DNA from: Gemmatimonadota bacterium
GTDB taxonomy: Bacteria; Gemmatimonadota; Gemmatimonadetes; Gemmatimonadales; Gemmatimonadaceae
Length of the DNA: 64,000 nucleotides
Reading direction: 5' to 3'
NCBI GenBank assembly: GCA_021298835.1
Contig: JAJTHG010000027.1
Location: 123,988 to 187,987 of the forward strand
The notes under the pieces are model-generated. The model was not told the origin of the DNA. It made no database searches and saw only the letters and a list, made by a program, of their open reading frames with translations. Both the position numbers and the translations under genes were made by a program. Position 1 is the stretch's first letter; every line of letters starts with the position of its first letter. This document shows positions 8,228 to 16,043 of the stretch, piece after piece.

Positions 8228-9430
8228 TCAGGCAGGCGTCGTCGCGCCAGCGCCAGCCGCCAGCCGGGCCTGTGCGATCACCTCGCGCGCCCGCACGACG
8301 ATGTCGTCCATCGAGGGCGTCTCGGGGATCATCCGCCGGGCGCGCTCCCGCAGTTCCTCGACCGAGGGGAGGTGCGGCAGCCTGCCCTCGAGTTCCGCCA
8401 TGGTCGGCCAGTGCGGCAGTCTGGCCTCGAGCTCGGCCCACGTGGGGATGTGCGGGAGCTTCGACTCGAGGTCCCGGCGCGTCGGGAAGTGCGGCAGGCT
8501 CGGGAGTCGCGTGAGATACGCGTCGAGCGCCTCGCGGTCCACGTGCGCCGCCAGCTGGCGCGCGATGCGCTCGATCGTCGCGCGGCCGAGCGCCCGCTCG
8601 TTGCGAACGACGTCCGGCGGCGGCGTGCCGAGGTCGCGGACGAGGCCGACCCACGCCATCGCCTGCAACGCGTAGTATGTCGCGTCGTACTCGTACCAGC
8701 GGAAGCCCTGCCGGCACGAGCGCTGGTACGCGTGGTGGTTGTTGTGCCAGCCCTCGCCCATCGTGAGGATCGCGAGCCACCAGTTGTTGCGCGAGTCATC
8801 GCCGGTGGCGTAACGCCGGGAGCCGTGCACGTGGGCCAGCGAGTTGATGAAGAAGGTGCCGTGGTAGAGCAGGACCGTGCTCCAGAAGAACCCGACGACC
8901 AGCCCCTCCCAGCCGAACGCGACCAGACACGCGAGCGCGAGGACGACCGCGGGGAGCTGCTCGAAGCGGTGCAGGAACAGCAGTTCCGGGTACTTCGCGA
9001 GGTCGGGGACGTCCTCGAGAGCGGTGGCCTCGTGGCGGCTGTCGAAGATCCAGCCGACATGCGAGTACCAGAAGCCACGCTGCCGGGGCGAGTGCACGTC
9101 GAACTCGGTGTCCGAGTACTTGTGATGATGCCGGTGGAGGGCCGCCCACCAGAGGACGCTCTTCTGCGTGGTACTCTGGGCCGCGAAGGCGAACACGAAC
9201 TGCACGATCCGCGACGTCTTGAACGAACGGTGCGAGAAGTAGCGGTGGTAGCCGCCGGTGACGGCGAACATGCGAACGGCGTACAGGGCGACGCACAGCC
9301 CCACCATGCCCCAGCTCACGCCGGTCCAGAACGCGCCCAGGCAGGCCAGGTGCACGAGCACGAACGGGATGGCGTCGGGGTAGATGATGTCGTCGTGGAA
9401 CTCGGACTCGAGGGCAGCAGACACGGACAC
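8228..9430 (-). CDS. Acyl-CoA (delta-9-type) fatty acid desaturase with C-terminal repeat tail
   Basis: 400 residues, GTG start. Three histidine boxes of membrane di-iron desaturases are present: HRYFSH (62-67), HRHHH (99-103) and HNNHH (229-233), with hydrophobic segments at about 22-60, 70-88 and 160-198. The core ends near residue 250; the usual bacterial enzyme ends soon after about 310. Here the extra tail (312-363) is four 13-residue repeats LPHxPTxxELExR, followed by an amphipathic end. The core would insert a cis double bond into membrane acyl chains. No SD is seen upstream. Confidence 0.9.
   Translation of the reverse strand: MSVSAALESEFHDDIIYPDAIPFVLVHLACLGAFWTGVSWGMVGLCVALYAVRMFAVTGGYHRYFSHRSFKTSRIVQFVFAFAAQSTTQKSVLWWAALHRHHHKYSDTEFDVHSPRQRGFWYSHVGWIFDSRHEATALEDVPDLAKYPELLFLHRFEQLPAVVLALACLVAFGWEGLVVGFFWSTVLLYHGTFFINSLAHVHGSRRYATGDDSRNNWWLAILTMGEGWHNNHHAYQRSCRQGFRWYEYDATYYALQAMAWVGLVRDLGTPPPDVVRNERALGRATIERIARQLAAHVDREALDAYLTRLPSLPHFPTRRDLESKLPHIPTWAELEARLPHWPTMAELEGRLPHLPSVEELRERARRMIPETPSMDDIVVRAREVIAQARLAAGAGATTPA
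8342..8497 (-). repeat. Four 39-bp in-frame repeats encoding the desaturase tail
   Basis: Residues 312-363 read as four units: LPHFPTRRDLESK, LPHIPTWAELEAR, LPHWPTMAELEGR, LPHLPSVEELRER. The protein repeat is well kept while the DNA has diverged, implying selection on the peptide rather than recent slippage. Confidence 0.9.
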
Positions 9431-9555
9431 GGGTGCAAGGGAGGCGCGCGAACGGCCGGACCCCGAAAGCTATCGGGGCTGCCGGCCGGCCGGAGGTGGG
9501 TGGCGCCGCGGCAGATCCCGCCGCCGCGACGCCACCGGTGCGAGGCGGCGGCGCG

Positions 9556-11502
9556 CTACTTCGCCAGCCCCCGCAACGCGGATGCGAGCAACCGGACGCG
9601 GCGCGCGTCCGGCGAGCCGCCGGCGTCGCCGTCGAGCTGCGTCGCAAGCGCCGCCAGCGTGCCGCGGCCCTGCGCACCGGACGCTCCCTCTGCGCCGGCG
9701 AGCGCGCTGCGCACCTCGGCGAGCCGTCCATTCGCCAGCCCCTTCGACCGCGCGAGCTGGTCGGCGTAGGCGCGGGCCAGCGCGAACGAGGGTGGCCACT
9801 CGAACTTCGGCTGTCCCTGCGCGTTGAGATAGGTGAGCCGCACCGTCTTCGCGGCGTCGATCTCGTTCTGCGTGAGGAAGGCGCTCGGCACGAGCTCGAA
9901 GACGTCGAGACCGCGCGCGATCTCCGAGCTCACGATGACCCCGTTGTACCAGTACACCGACCACGACCCGCCCTCGCCCATCTGCGTCGAGTCGGACGGC
10001 CCGCGGTCGTGGAAGGCGATCTCGACCGGCCGCTTGGGGTCGGTGAACTCGAAGACCGAGATGCCCCCCTGGTACCACGACTGCACCATGATGTCACGGC
10101 CCGGCACCGGGATGAGCGACCCGTTGTGGGCGACGCAGTTCTCGAACTTCGTCTGCGGCGCCGGCATCTTGTAGTACGACTGGAACGTCATCTGGCCGTC
10201 CGCGATCGAGAAGATCGCGTTGGCGCCCCATTCCTTCGGGTCACTGGCCCGGCACTTGGGGCCCCCGCCCCCGCCCCACTCGTCGGTGAAGATCACGCTC
10301 GTGCCGTCGTTGTTGAACGTGGCCGAGTGCCAGTAGGAGAAGTTGGAATCGGCGACGGCCGCGAGGCGCTTCGGGTTGGCGGGGTCGCGGATGTCGAGGA
10401 GCAACCCGTACCCCTCGCAGGCCCCGCCCGCCAGACCGATCGCCGGGAACAGCGTGATGTCATGGCACTGCGTCGGGCCCGGCCGCGGCCCGCGCTGGTC
10501 CCCGCCGGCACCGAACATCCGCGCCACGCGCGCCGGCAGCTCCTCGCGCAGCTTCGCGCTGTCCGCGGCCGTCGGAGCCCCCGTGCCGCCACGCGCCTTC
10601 ACGACCTCCGCGAGCAGGTTGTTGGCGAAGCGGTCGGGCAGCAGGACCGCCTCGCCCTCCATCATCACGACGAAGGCACCGCGCTTCTTGGCCGCCTCGA
10701 CCTCCGCCTTGTCGTCGGGCGCGAGGCCGTGCCGGGGCGGCGCGACGAGCTCGTTGAAGATGCGCGGGCTCGAGACGATCGCCGACGCCGCCGGGTTCCT
10801 GAGCGGCACCTTGATCACCTCGATCCGGAAGAGGGCGGAGTTCGGGTCGCGATCCAGCGGAGCCCCGGAGCACCCGGGCAGCTCCGCCGCCGGCCGCACC
10901 CCGGCGGATCCCGAGATGTACACGTACACGTGCTCGGCATCCTTCGGGTCCACCAGCACCGAGTGCGTGTGCGATCCGCGGCAGGTCTGCACGTTGCCCA
11001 CGTTGCGCGGGTTGCGGATGTCGGAGATGTCGAAGATGCGCAGGCCACGGAGCCGGTCCTGGCTCACCGCGGTCTTCACGCCTTCCCGGCCGCAGTCGAG
11101 CCGTCCCGAGAGCCCCTCGCCCGAGACGAACAGCAGGTTCCCGTACACCGAGACGTCGCTCTGCGATGCGGGACAGACGTAGCCGATCACCAGTTCGGGC
11201 TTCGCCGGGTCCTTGATCTCCCAGACCTGAAAGCCGTTGTAGTTGCCTTGGATCGCGAGCGACCCGATGAAGGCGAGGTCGCTGTTCGTCTCCCCGACGA
11301 AGTCCTTCGGGGGCGGCGTCTTCGAGAGGACGCGGAGGTTCCACACCGCCTCCTCGGCGTCGAGCATGCCGGCACGCAGGCCCACGCGCGGATCGGGCAC
11401 CGGGGTGCCCATGCGGGCGCCGCCGCCGGCGGCGCAGGCGGCGGTGCCGAGGGTCACCGCCAGCAGCGCGGCGTGGCGAACGAAGGACGACGACGAGACC
11501 AT
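9556..11502 (-). CDS. LVIVD-repeat lipoprotein (beta-propeller-like)
   Basis: 648 residues; lipobox in LGTAACAAGG (Cys about 23) predicts a lipoprotein. Several blade-like motifs recur: GFQVWEIKDPAKPELVIGY, LRIFDISDIRNPRNVGN, LLLDIRDPANPKRLA, ISVFEFTDPKRPVEIA and GLDVFEL, which match LVIVD repeats of surface-exposed propellers. Residues about 270-330 (KAEVEAAKKRGAFVVMM) interrupt the repeats. The C-terminal 90 residues are Ala/Gly-rich and helical. Function unknown; binding or scaffold role on the cell surface is inference. SD AGGAGAG about 8 bases upstream of the ATG supports the start. Downstream of the DUF305 gene. Confidence 0.82.
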   Translation of the reverse strand: MVSSSSFVRHAALLAVTLGTAACAAGGGARMGTPVPDPRVGLRAGMLDAEEAVWNLRVLSKTPPPKDFVGETNSDLAFIGSLAIQGNYNGFQVWEIKDPAKPELVIGYVCPASQSDVSVYGNLLFVSGEGLSGRLDCGREGVKTAVSQDRLRGLRIFDISDIRNPRNVGNVQTCRGSHTHSVLVDPKDAEHVYVYISGSAGVRPAAELPGCSGAPLDRDPNSALFRIEVIKVPLRNPAASAIVSSPRIFNELVAPPRHGLAPDDKAEVEAAKKRGAFVVMMEGEAVLLPDRFANNLLAEVVKARGGTGAPTAADSAKLREELPARVARMFGAGGDQRGPRPGPTQCHDITLFPAIGLAGGACEGYGLLLDIRDPANPKRLAAVADSNFSYWHSATFNNDGTSVIFTDEWGGGGGPKCRASDPKEWGANAIFSIADGQMTFQSYYKMPAPQTKFENCVAHNGSLIPVPGRDIMVQSWYQGGISVFEFTDPKRPVEIAFHDRGPSDSTQMGEGGSWSVYWYNGVIVSSEIARGLDVFELVPSAFLTQNEIDAAKTVRLTYLNAQGQPKFEWPPSFALARAYADQLARSKGLANGRLAEVRSALAGAEGASGAQGRGTLAALATQLDGDAGGSPDARRVRLLASALRGLAK

Positions 11503-11565
11503 TCGACTGCTCTCCTGATCGTGGATGTCGGGCGACCGGACGCGGGCGCTCCGTCGTGCCTGTAC

Positions 11566-11584
11566 CGGCGGCTGGAGACCGCCG
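11566..11584 (-). terminator. Small hairpin after the DUF305 gene
   Basis: CGGCGG and CCGCCG pair around a 7-base loop, 12 bases beyond the stop of the DUF305 gene. No T tract; it may only attenuate transcription before the LVIVD gene. Confidence 0.3.
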
Positions 11585-11595
11585 TGCCGGGAAGC

Positions 11596-12324
11596 CTACG
11601 GGTCCGGCTTCCCCTGCGTTGCGCCGCCGAGGGCGGCCAGCATTCGCTCCATGCGCGCGATCTCCGTCCCCTGGTCCACCTGCGCGTCCGACGCGAACTT
11701 GAACACCGCCTCGTCCTGCCCCGCCCCGTCCTTCGCGAAGAGCGCCTCGACCATTGCGACGGCCCCCTTGTGGTGCTGGATCATGAAGGCGAGAAAGAGC
11801 CGGTCGAACGTCGTGCCGCGCGCTGCGCGGAGCTCCGTCAGCTGGGCTTCACTCAGCATGCCCGGCATCGCGGCCCCATGTCCCCCGTGCCCCCCGTGCG
11901 CCTCGTCGGCGCCGGTCATGTGGACCATGAGGGTGCCGTTCATCTCGTGCAGCTCGGGCACCGCCTGCCCCCGCGCCCGCAGCCATGCCTGCATGATCGT
12001 GATCTCGTCCCGCTGCGCGTTGGTGATCCGCGCCGCCAGCGTCCGGACGGACGGGCTGGCCTCGTTCGGCTCGGCCAGCGCCGACATCACGAGGGCCTGA
12101 GCATGGTGATGGATCATCCCCTGCATGAACTCGACGTCCGCAGGCGTGAATCGGCGGCGCGCGCTGTCCTTGCGGGCGCGGTAGAGGCGGTCGAAGTCGG
12201 CCGCCCCCTGCGGCGTCGCGGCCGACGAGACTGCCGCGGGCGGCGGAGCGGTCTCGATGCCGCCGGGCCGGCAGGCGGCGCCCAGGCACAGGGCGACGGC
12301 CAAGGCGAGGCGATGCGTGGTCAC
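11596..12324 (-). CDS. DUF305 lipoprotein
   Basis: 242 residues from a GTG at 12324; earlier in-frame codons would run into the divergent gene's promoter. The leader ends LCLGAACRPGG, a lipobox (Cys about 17). Two DUF305 four-helix motifs are clear: DVEFMQGMIHHHAQALVMSALA (about 63-84) and FLAFMIQHHKGAVAMVEAL (about 178-196), each with paired His and Met. A His/Gly stretch (EAHGGHGGHGAAMPGM) lies between. DUF305 proteins are often near copper genes, and His/Met-rich helices could bind metal, but no metal-resistance gene is adjacent, so this is inference. Confidence 0.88.
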   Translation of the reverse strand: MTTHRLALAVALCLGAACRPGGIETAPPPAAVSSAATPQGAADFDRLYRARKDSARRRFTPADVEFMQGMIHHHAQALVMSALAEPNEASPSVRTLAARITNAQRDEITIMQAWLRARGQAVPELHEMNGTLMVHMTGADEAHGGHGGHGAAMPGMLSEAQLTELRAARGTTFDRLFLAFMIQHHKGAVAMVEALFAKDGAGQDEAVFKFASDAQVDQGTEIARMERMLAALGGATQGKPDP

Positions 12325-12448
12325 GGGACCAAGTTGGCACCGCGCGTCGCTCGGCGCGAGCGGCCGGCCGTTCGATGGACCTCCCGATCCGGCGACGGGT
12401 CGCCGGTCCGCGGGTTGCCGTTGCCGCGGCGACGGGGCACCTTGGCGC

Positions 12449-13027
12449 ATGCCTCGCCAATCCGGATCACGCCAGCGGTTCGCAGCCGGCATCGCGGTCG
12501 TCGCCGCGGTCGTCGCCGCGGTCGTCGCCGCGGTCTCCGCCGCAGCGACGCCGGCCGCCACGCAGTCGTCCGACGTCGCTCGGGGGTCGGCCCCGGCCGA
12601 CTCCGCAGTGCGGCGCGCAGCTCGCGAGATCGCCGCGGCCCGCGCGCGTTCGAACGCCGCCATCGCAGCGCAGGACACCGCGCGCATCGCCGCCGAGTGG
12701 TGGCCGGACGTGCACGTCGTCTCGTCAACGAGCGCGCAACTCGCCGGCGCGTCCGCCAACGCGGGGCGACTCGCCGAGCAATTCGCCCGTCGCCCCGACA
12801 CCCGGTACATCAGGACCCCGGAGGACATCCAGGTGTGGCTCGCATGGGACGTCGCCGCAGAACGCGGCCGATGGGTCGGCACGTGGACCGACCCCGACGG
12901 TCCGGTGCGAATCGAGGGGAGCTACCAGGCACAATGGCGTCGGCGCGATGGGCAATGGCGACTGCAGGCGGAACTCTTCGTGCCGCTGGCGTGCCGCGGC
13001 GGCCAGTACTGTCGCACCCACCCCTGA
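12449..13027 (+). CDS. Secreted NTF2-like (DUF4440/SnoaL-type) protein
   Basis: 192 residues. The signal peptide (about 1-35) contains the repeat VVAAVVAAVVAAV, encoded by a perfect 12-bp tandem repeat. The mature part has the NTF2-like pattern: a first helix with RSNAAIAAQDTARIAAEWWPDVHVVSSTS, then paired strands GRWVGTWTDPDGPVRIEGSYQAQWRRRDGQWRLQAELFVPL. Such folds form a small cone that binds ligands or acts as a dehydratase; no catalytic residues can be assigned. First of four plus-strand genes (12449-18322) that look like one operon; divergent from DUF305. Confidence 0.72.
   Translation: MPRQSGSRQRFAAGIAVVAAVVAAVVAAVSAAATPAATQSSDVARGSAPADSAVRRAAREIAAARARSNAAIAAQDTARIAAEWWPDVHVVSSTSAQLAGASANAGRLAEQFARRPDTRYIRTPEDIQVWLAWDVAAERGRWVGTWTDPDGPVRIEGSYQAQWRRRDGQWRLQAELFVPLACRGGQYCRTHP
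12497..12532 (+). repeat. 12-bp tandem repeat (GTCGTCGCCGCG x 3) in a signal peptide
   Basis: Three perfect copies encode VVAA repeats in the hydrophobic core of the NTF2-like protein's signal peptide. Gain or loss of a copy keeps frame and lengthens or shortens the h-region by four residues. Confidence 0.9.
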
Positions 13028-13038
13028 ATCCCCGTCCC

Positions 13039-14364
13039 ATGAGCAACGAACGTTCCCGCGAGACCCCGCCGTCCCGTCGTGCGGTCCTCCGCACCGCCGC
13101 CGGCCTGGCCGCCTCGGCATTGCTGCCGCGAGGCCTGACCGCCATGACGACCGCCGCACCCCCGGCGACCGGCCGCGCCCGGCGCGACGGCCCGCGCATC
13201 GTCGTGATCGGCGCCGGCGCGTTCGGTGGCTGGACCGCGCTGTCGCTGCTTCGGCGGGGGGCGCAGGTGACGCTGGTGGACGCGTGGGGCGCCGGGCACT
13301 CGCGCGCCTCGTCCGGCGACGACACGCGGGTCATCCGCGCGATCTACGGCGGCAACGCGACCTACACCGACATGGTCCTGCGCGCGTGGGCCGGCTGGCA
13401 CGCCGCGGAGGAGCGCTGGGGACGCCGGGTGTTCCGGCAGACCGGCGCCCTCTGGATGTTCGAGGGCGACGACACGGCGGCGGCGACGTCCGCGCCGCTT
13501 CTCGCCGCGCGCGACGTCGAGGTCGAGCGGATGGACGCGGGCGAGGTCGCGCGTCGCTGGCCGCAGATCCGCGCCGACGGGATCCGCACGGCATGGTACG
13601 AGCCCGGCGCCGGCTACCTGCTGGCGCGTCTCGCATGCGAACGCGTGCGCGAGGAGTTCATCGCCATGGGCGGCACGTGGCGCCTGGCCACGGCCACGCC
13701 GGGCCCGATCCGTGGCGGGCGCATGGCGGGCGTTGTGCTCGCGGAGGACGGGAACGCTACGCGCCTCGAGGCCGACGCCTACGTCTTCGCATGCGGCCCG
13801 TGGCTCGGGACGCTCTTCCCGGAGGCGATCGGTACCGGCGTGCTGCCGACGCGACAGGACGTGGTTTACTTCGGCCTGCCGGCGGGCGACACGCGATACG
13901 ACGACGGCCGGTTCCCGGTGTGGATCAATACCGGTGCCCGCCTTATGTACGGCATCCCCGGCAACGAGCGGCGCGGCTTCAAGGTGGCGGACGACACGGC
14001 CGGTTCACCGGTCAATCCGACGACGCTGGACCGCCGCATCTCCCCTGCGGCCCTGCAGTTGGCCCGCGCGACGGTAGCGCGCCGCTTCCCGGGGCTCGTC
14101 GGCGCCCCGGTGGCCGAGACGCGCGTCTGCCAGTACGAGATGTCGCCGACCGGCGACTTCCTGATGGACCGCCACCCAGAGGCGGAGAACGCCTGGCTGC
14201 TCGGCGGCGGTTCGGGGCACGGCTACAAGATGGGACCAGCGATCGGCGAAGACCTGACCGCGCAACTCCTCGATGCCCGCCCGGTGCCGGAGGCGTTCAC
14301 CTACCGCGCGTTCGCGGCGGCCCGTGCTCGGCTCACCAGCACGAGCACCCGCCGGCACTCGTGA
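13039..14364 (+). CDS. FAD-dependent oxidoreductase, DAO/sarcosine-oxidase type (Tat signal)
   Basis: 441 residues from the ATG at 13039. SRRAVLRTAAGLAASALL near the N-terminus is a plausible twin-arginine signal. The Rossmann dinucleotide site is VVIGAGAFGGWTALSLLRRG (about 54-73), followed by VDAWGAGHSRASSGDDTRVIR typical of the DAO family, and a C-terminal GGGSGHGYKMGP that contacts FAD. Members oxidise secondary or tertiary amino acids such as sarcosine or N-methyltryptophan; substrate not determined. 11 bases after the NTF2-like gene; its TGA overlaps the GTG of the DUF885 gene (GTGA). Confidence 0.88.
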   Translation: MSNERSRETPPSRRAVLRTAAGLAASALLPRGLTAMTTAAPPATGRARRDGPRIVVIGAGAFGGWTALSLLRRGAQVTLVDAWGAGHSRASSGDDTRVIRAIYGGNATYTDMVLRAWAGWHAAEERWGRRVFRQTGALWMFEGDDTAAATSAPLLAARDVEVERMDAGEVARRWPQIRADGIRTAWYEPGAGYLLARLACERVREEFIAMGGTWRLATATPGPIRGGRMAGVVLAEDGNATRLEADAYVFACGPWLGTLFPEAIGTGVLPTRQDVVYFGLPAGDTRYDDGRFPVWINTGARLMYGIPGNERRGFKVADDTAGSPVNPTTLDRRISPAALQLARATVARRFPGLVGAPVAETRVCQYEMSPTGDFLMDRHPEAENAWLLGGGSGHGYKMGPAIGEDLTAQLLDARPVPEAFTYRAFAAARARLTSTSTRRHS

Positions 14365-16043
14365 GTGCGCGCGACCGGCCGCTCAACCGTCCAGTGATCG
14401 ACATCCTGTGTCAACGCCGCGGCCGCCGCTTGGCGGCCGCGCTCGTGTTCGTGACCGCCCTGCTGCCCGGAGGGCCGTCCGCCGCCCAGTCCGCCGAGGC
14501 GAGCCGACCCGAACTGGTGGCGCTGCTCGACTCGCTTCGCGACCTGCGGGAGGTGCCGGTGTCCGGCGGCATTCCGCTGTACGCACCCGCCACCGTCCGC
14601 CGGTGGCGGGCCGGGCTGACGCGACTCGCCGCCCGCCATGCGGCGATGCCTGCGGCCACGTGGCCGGTGCCCGACCGCGTGGACCATGCCGTGGTCGGCA
14701 CACAGCTGGCGGCCTTCGATTTCGAGTTGCGCGTGCTGCAACCGTGGGCGCGCGACCCGGGGCACTGGGTGGACCTCGTCGCGCGCACGCCGTACGCCGA
14801 CCTGCCGGCCACCGGCGCGGCCGGCGAGCGGCTGCGGCGGGCGCTCGCCGCCGTCCCCGGCACGATGCAGGAAGCCCGTCGTCGCCTGACGCGCCCCGCC
14901 GGCGAACTCGCGCGCATGGCCGTCTTTCACCTCGACAGCTCGGACGAGGTGAACCAGGGCGAGCCGCGCCGCCACCGTCCGCCGGCGGGCGTGATCGGCT
15001 GGTATCGCGACCTGCTCGACCGGGCCCGTACGAGCGAGCCGGCGATCGTGCCGGACATCGAACGCGCCGTGTCGTCGCTGGTGGCCTATCGCGACTGGCT
15101 GGTTGCCGCGGCGCCGACCATGCGCGCCCCCGCGCACGTCGGCCTCGACGAGTACGCGTGGTACGTGCGGCGCGTGCGGCTCGTCCCGTGGACCGCCGAG
15201 CAGGTCCGACTGATCGGCGAGCAGGAGCTGGCGCGTGCACGGAGCCTGCTCGGCATCGAGCGGCACCGGAACCGCGCGCTGCCCGAGCTGGTCCCGGCGG
15301 CCACGGCCGAGGAGCACGAACGGCGCACCCGCGACGCGGAACGCTGGATCCGCACGTTCACCGCTCGGGAGGGGCTGCTGACGATTCCCCCGGACATGCC
15401 CCCGCAATACGAGACCGATGCCTTCTTCATCGACCGGTCCCCGTGGGGCGGGCATCGCCACTTCTGGGACGAGATCACGTATCGCGACCCGCTCAACAAC
15501 CACATTCACGCGAGCATCCCGGGCCACCGCTTCGACGGCGCGCTGCAGCGCCGTCACCCGCGCGCCGTGCGGCGCCTCGCGGGGGACGGGACGCGCGCCG
15601 AGGGCTGGGCGTTCTACATCGAGGAGATGTACCTGCAGGCGGGGCTGCTCGCGGATCGCCCCCGTACGCGCGAGCTCTTCTACGTCGCGCAGCTCAAGCG
15701 CGCGGCACGCATCCGGGCCGAGCTCGCGATGCAGAGCGGCCGGTGGTCGCTGCGGCAGGCGATCGACTTCCTCAACGCCGAAGTACCGCTCATGGAGACC
15801 AACCTCGCGCGGTACGACCTGGCGATCTACCTGCGCCGGCCGGCGTACGGGATGAACTACACGATCGGCAAGGCCCAGGTGGAACAGCTGCTCGCCGACC
15901 GCCAGCGGCAACTCGGCGCGGCGTTCGAGCTCGGGGCCTTCCACGACGCCTTCCTCGGCGCGGGGGCGATCCCGATCTCGCTCATCCGCTGGGAGCTCAC
16001 CGGCCTCGACGACGAGATGCGTCAACTGGGCATCGTCCGATGA
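14361..16043 (+). CDS. DUF885-family protein with a degenerate metal-binding motif
   Basis: 560 residues from a GTG that overlaps the preceding stop by four bases. Signal peptide about 12-40 (LAAALVFVTALLPGGPSAAQ). The body matches DUF885 (putative peptidases): RYDLAIYLRRPAYGMNYTIGK, RAEGWAFYIEEMYLQAG, and WDEITYRDPLNNHIHASIPGHRFD. The family's HEAxPGHHLQ motif reads HASIPGHRFD here (H383 to H389), so the putative catalytic Glu is Ala384 and the second His pair is lost. This suggests an inactive or altered enzyme. It overlaps the following S9 gene by ATGA. Confidence 0.82.
   Translation: MSARDRPLNRPVIDILCQRRGRRLAAALVFVTALLPGGPSAAQSAEASRPELVALLDSLRDLREVPVSGGIPLYAPATVRRWRAGLTRLAARHAAMPAATWPVPDRVDHAVVGTQLAAFDFELRVLQPWARDPGHWVDLVARTPYADLPATGAAGERLRRALAAVPGTMQEARRRLTRPAGELARMAVFHLDSSDEVNQGEPRRHRPPAGVIGWYRDLLDRARTSEPAIVPDIERAVSSLVAYRDWLVAAAPTMRAPAHVGLDEYAWYVRRVRLVPWTAEQVRLIGEQELARARSLLGIERHRNRALPELVPAATAEEHERRTRDAERWIRTFTAREGLLTIPPDMPPQYETDAFFIDRSPWGGHRHFWDEITYRDPLNNHIHASIPGHRFDGALQRRHPRAVRRLAGDGTRAEGWAFYIEEMYLQAGLLADRPRTRELFYVAQLKRAARIRAELAMQSGRWSLRQAIDFLNAEVPLMETNLARYDLAIYLRRPAYGMNYTIGKAQVEQLLADRQRQLGAAFELGAFHDAFLGAGAIPISLIRWELTGLDDEMRQLGIVR

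Noticed and set aside
5479..8514. Plus-strand open frame of about 1000 codons across three minus-strand genes
   Set aside because: It spans the GWxTD, M20 and desaturase genes, and its product is Arg/Gly/Ala/Glu-rich without domains, a typical antisense shadow.
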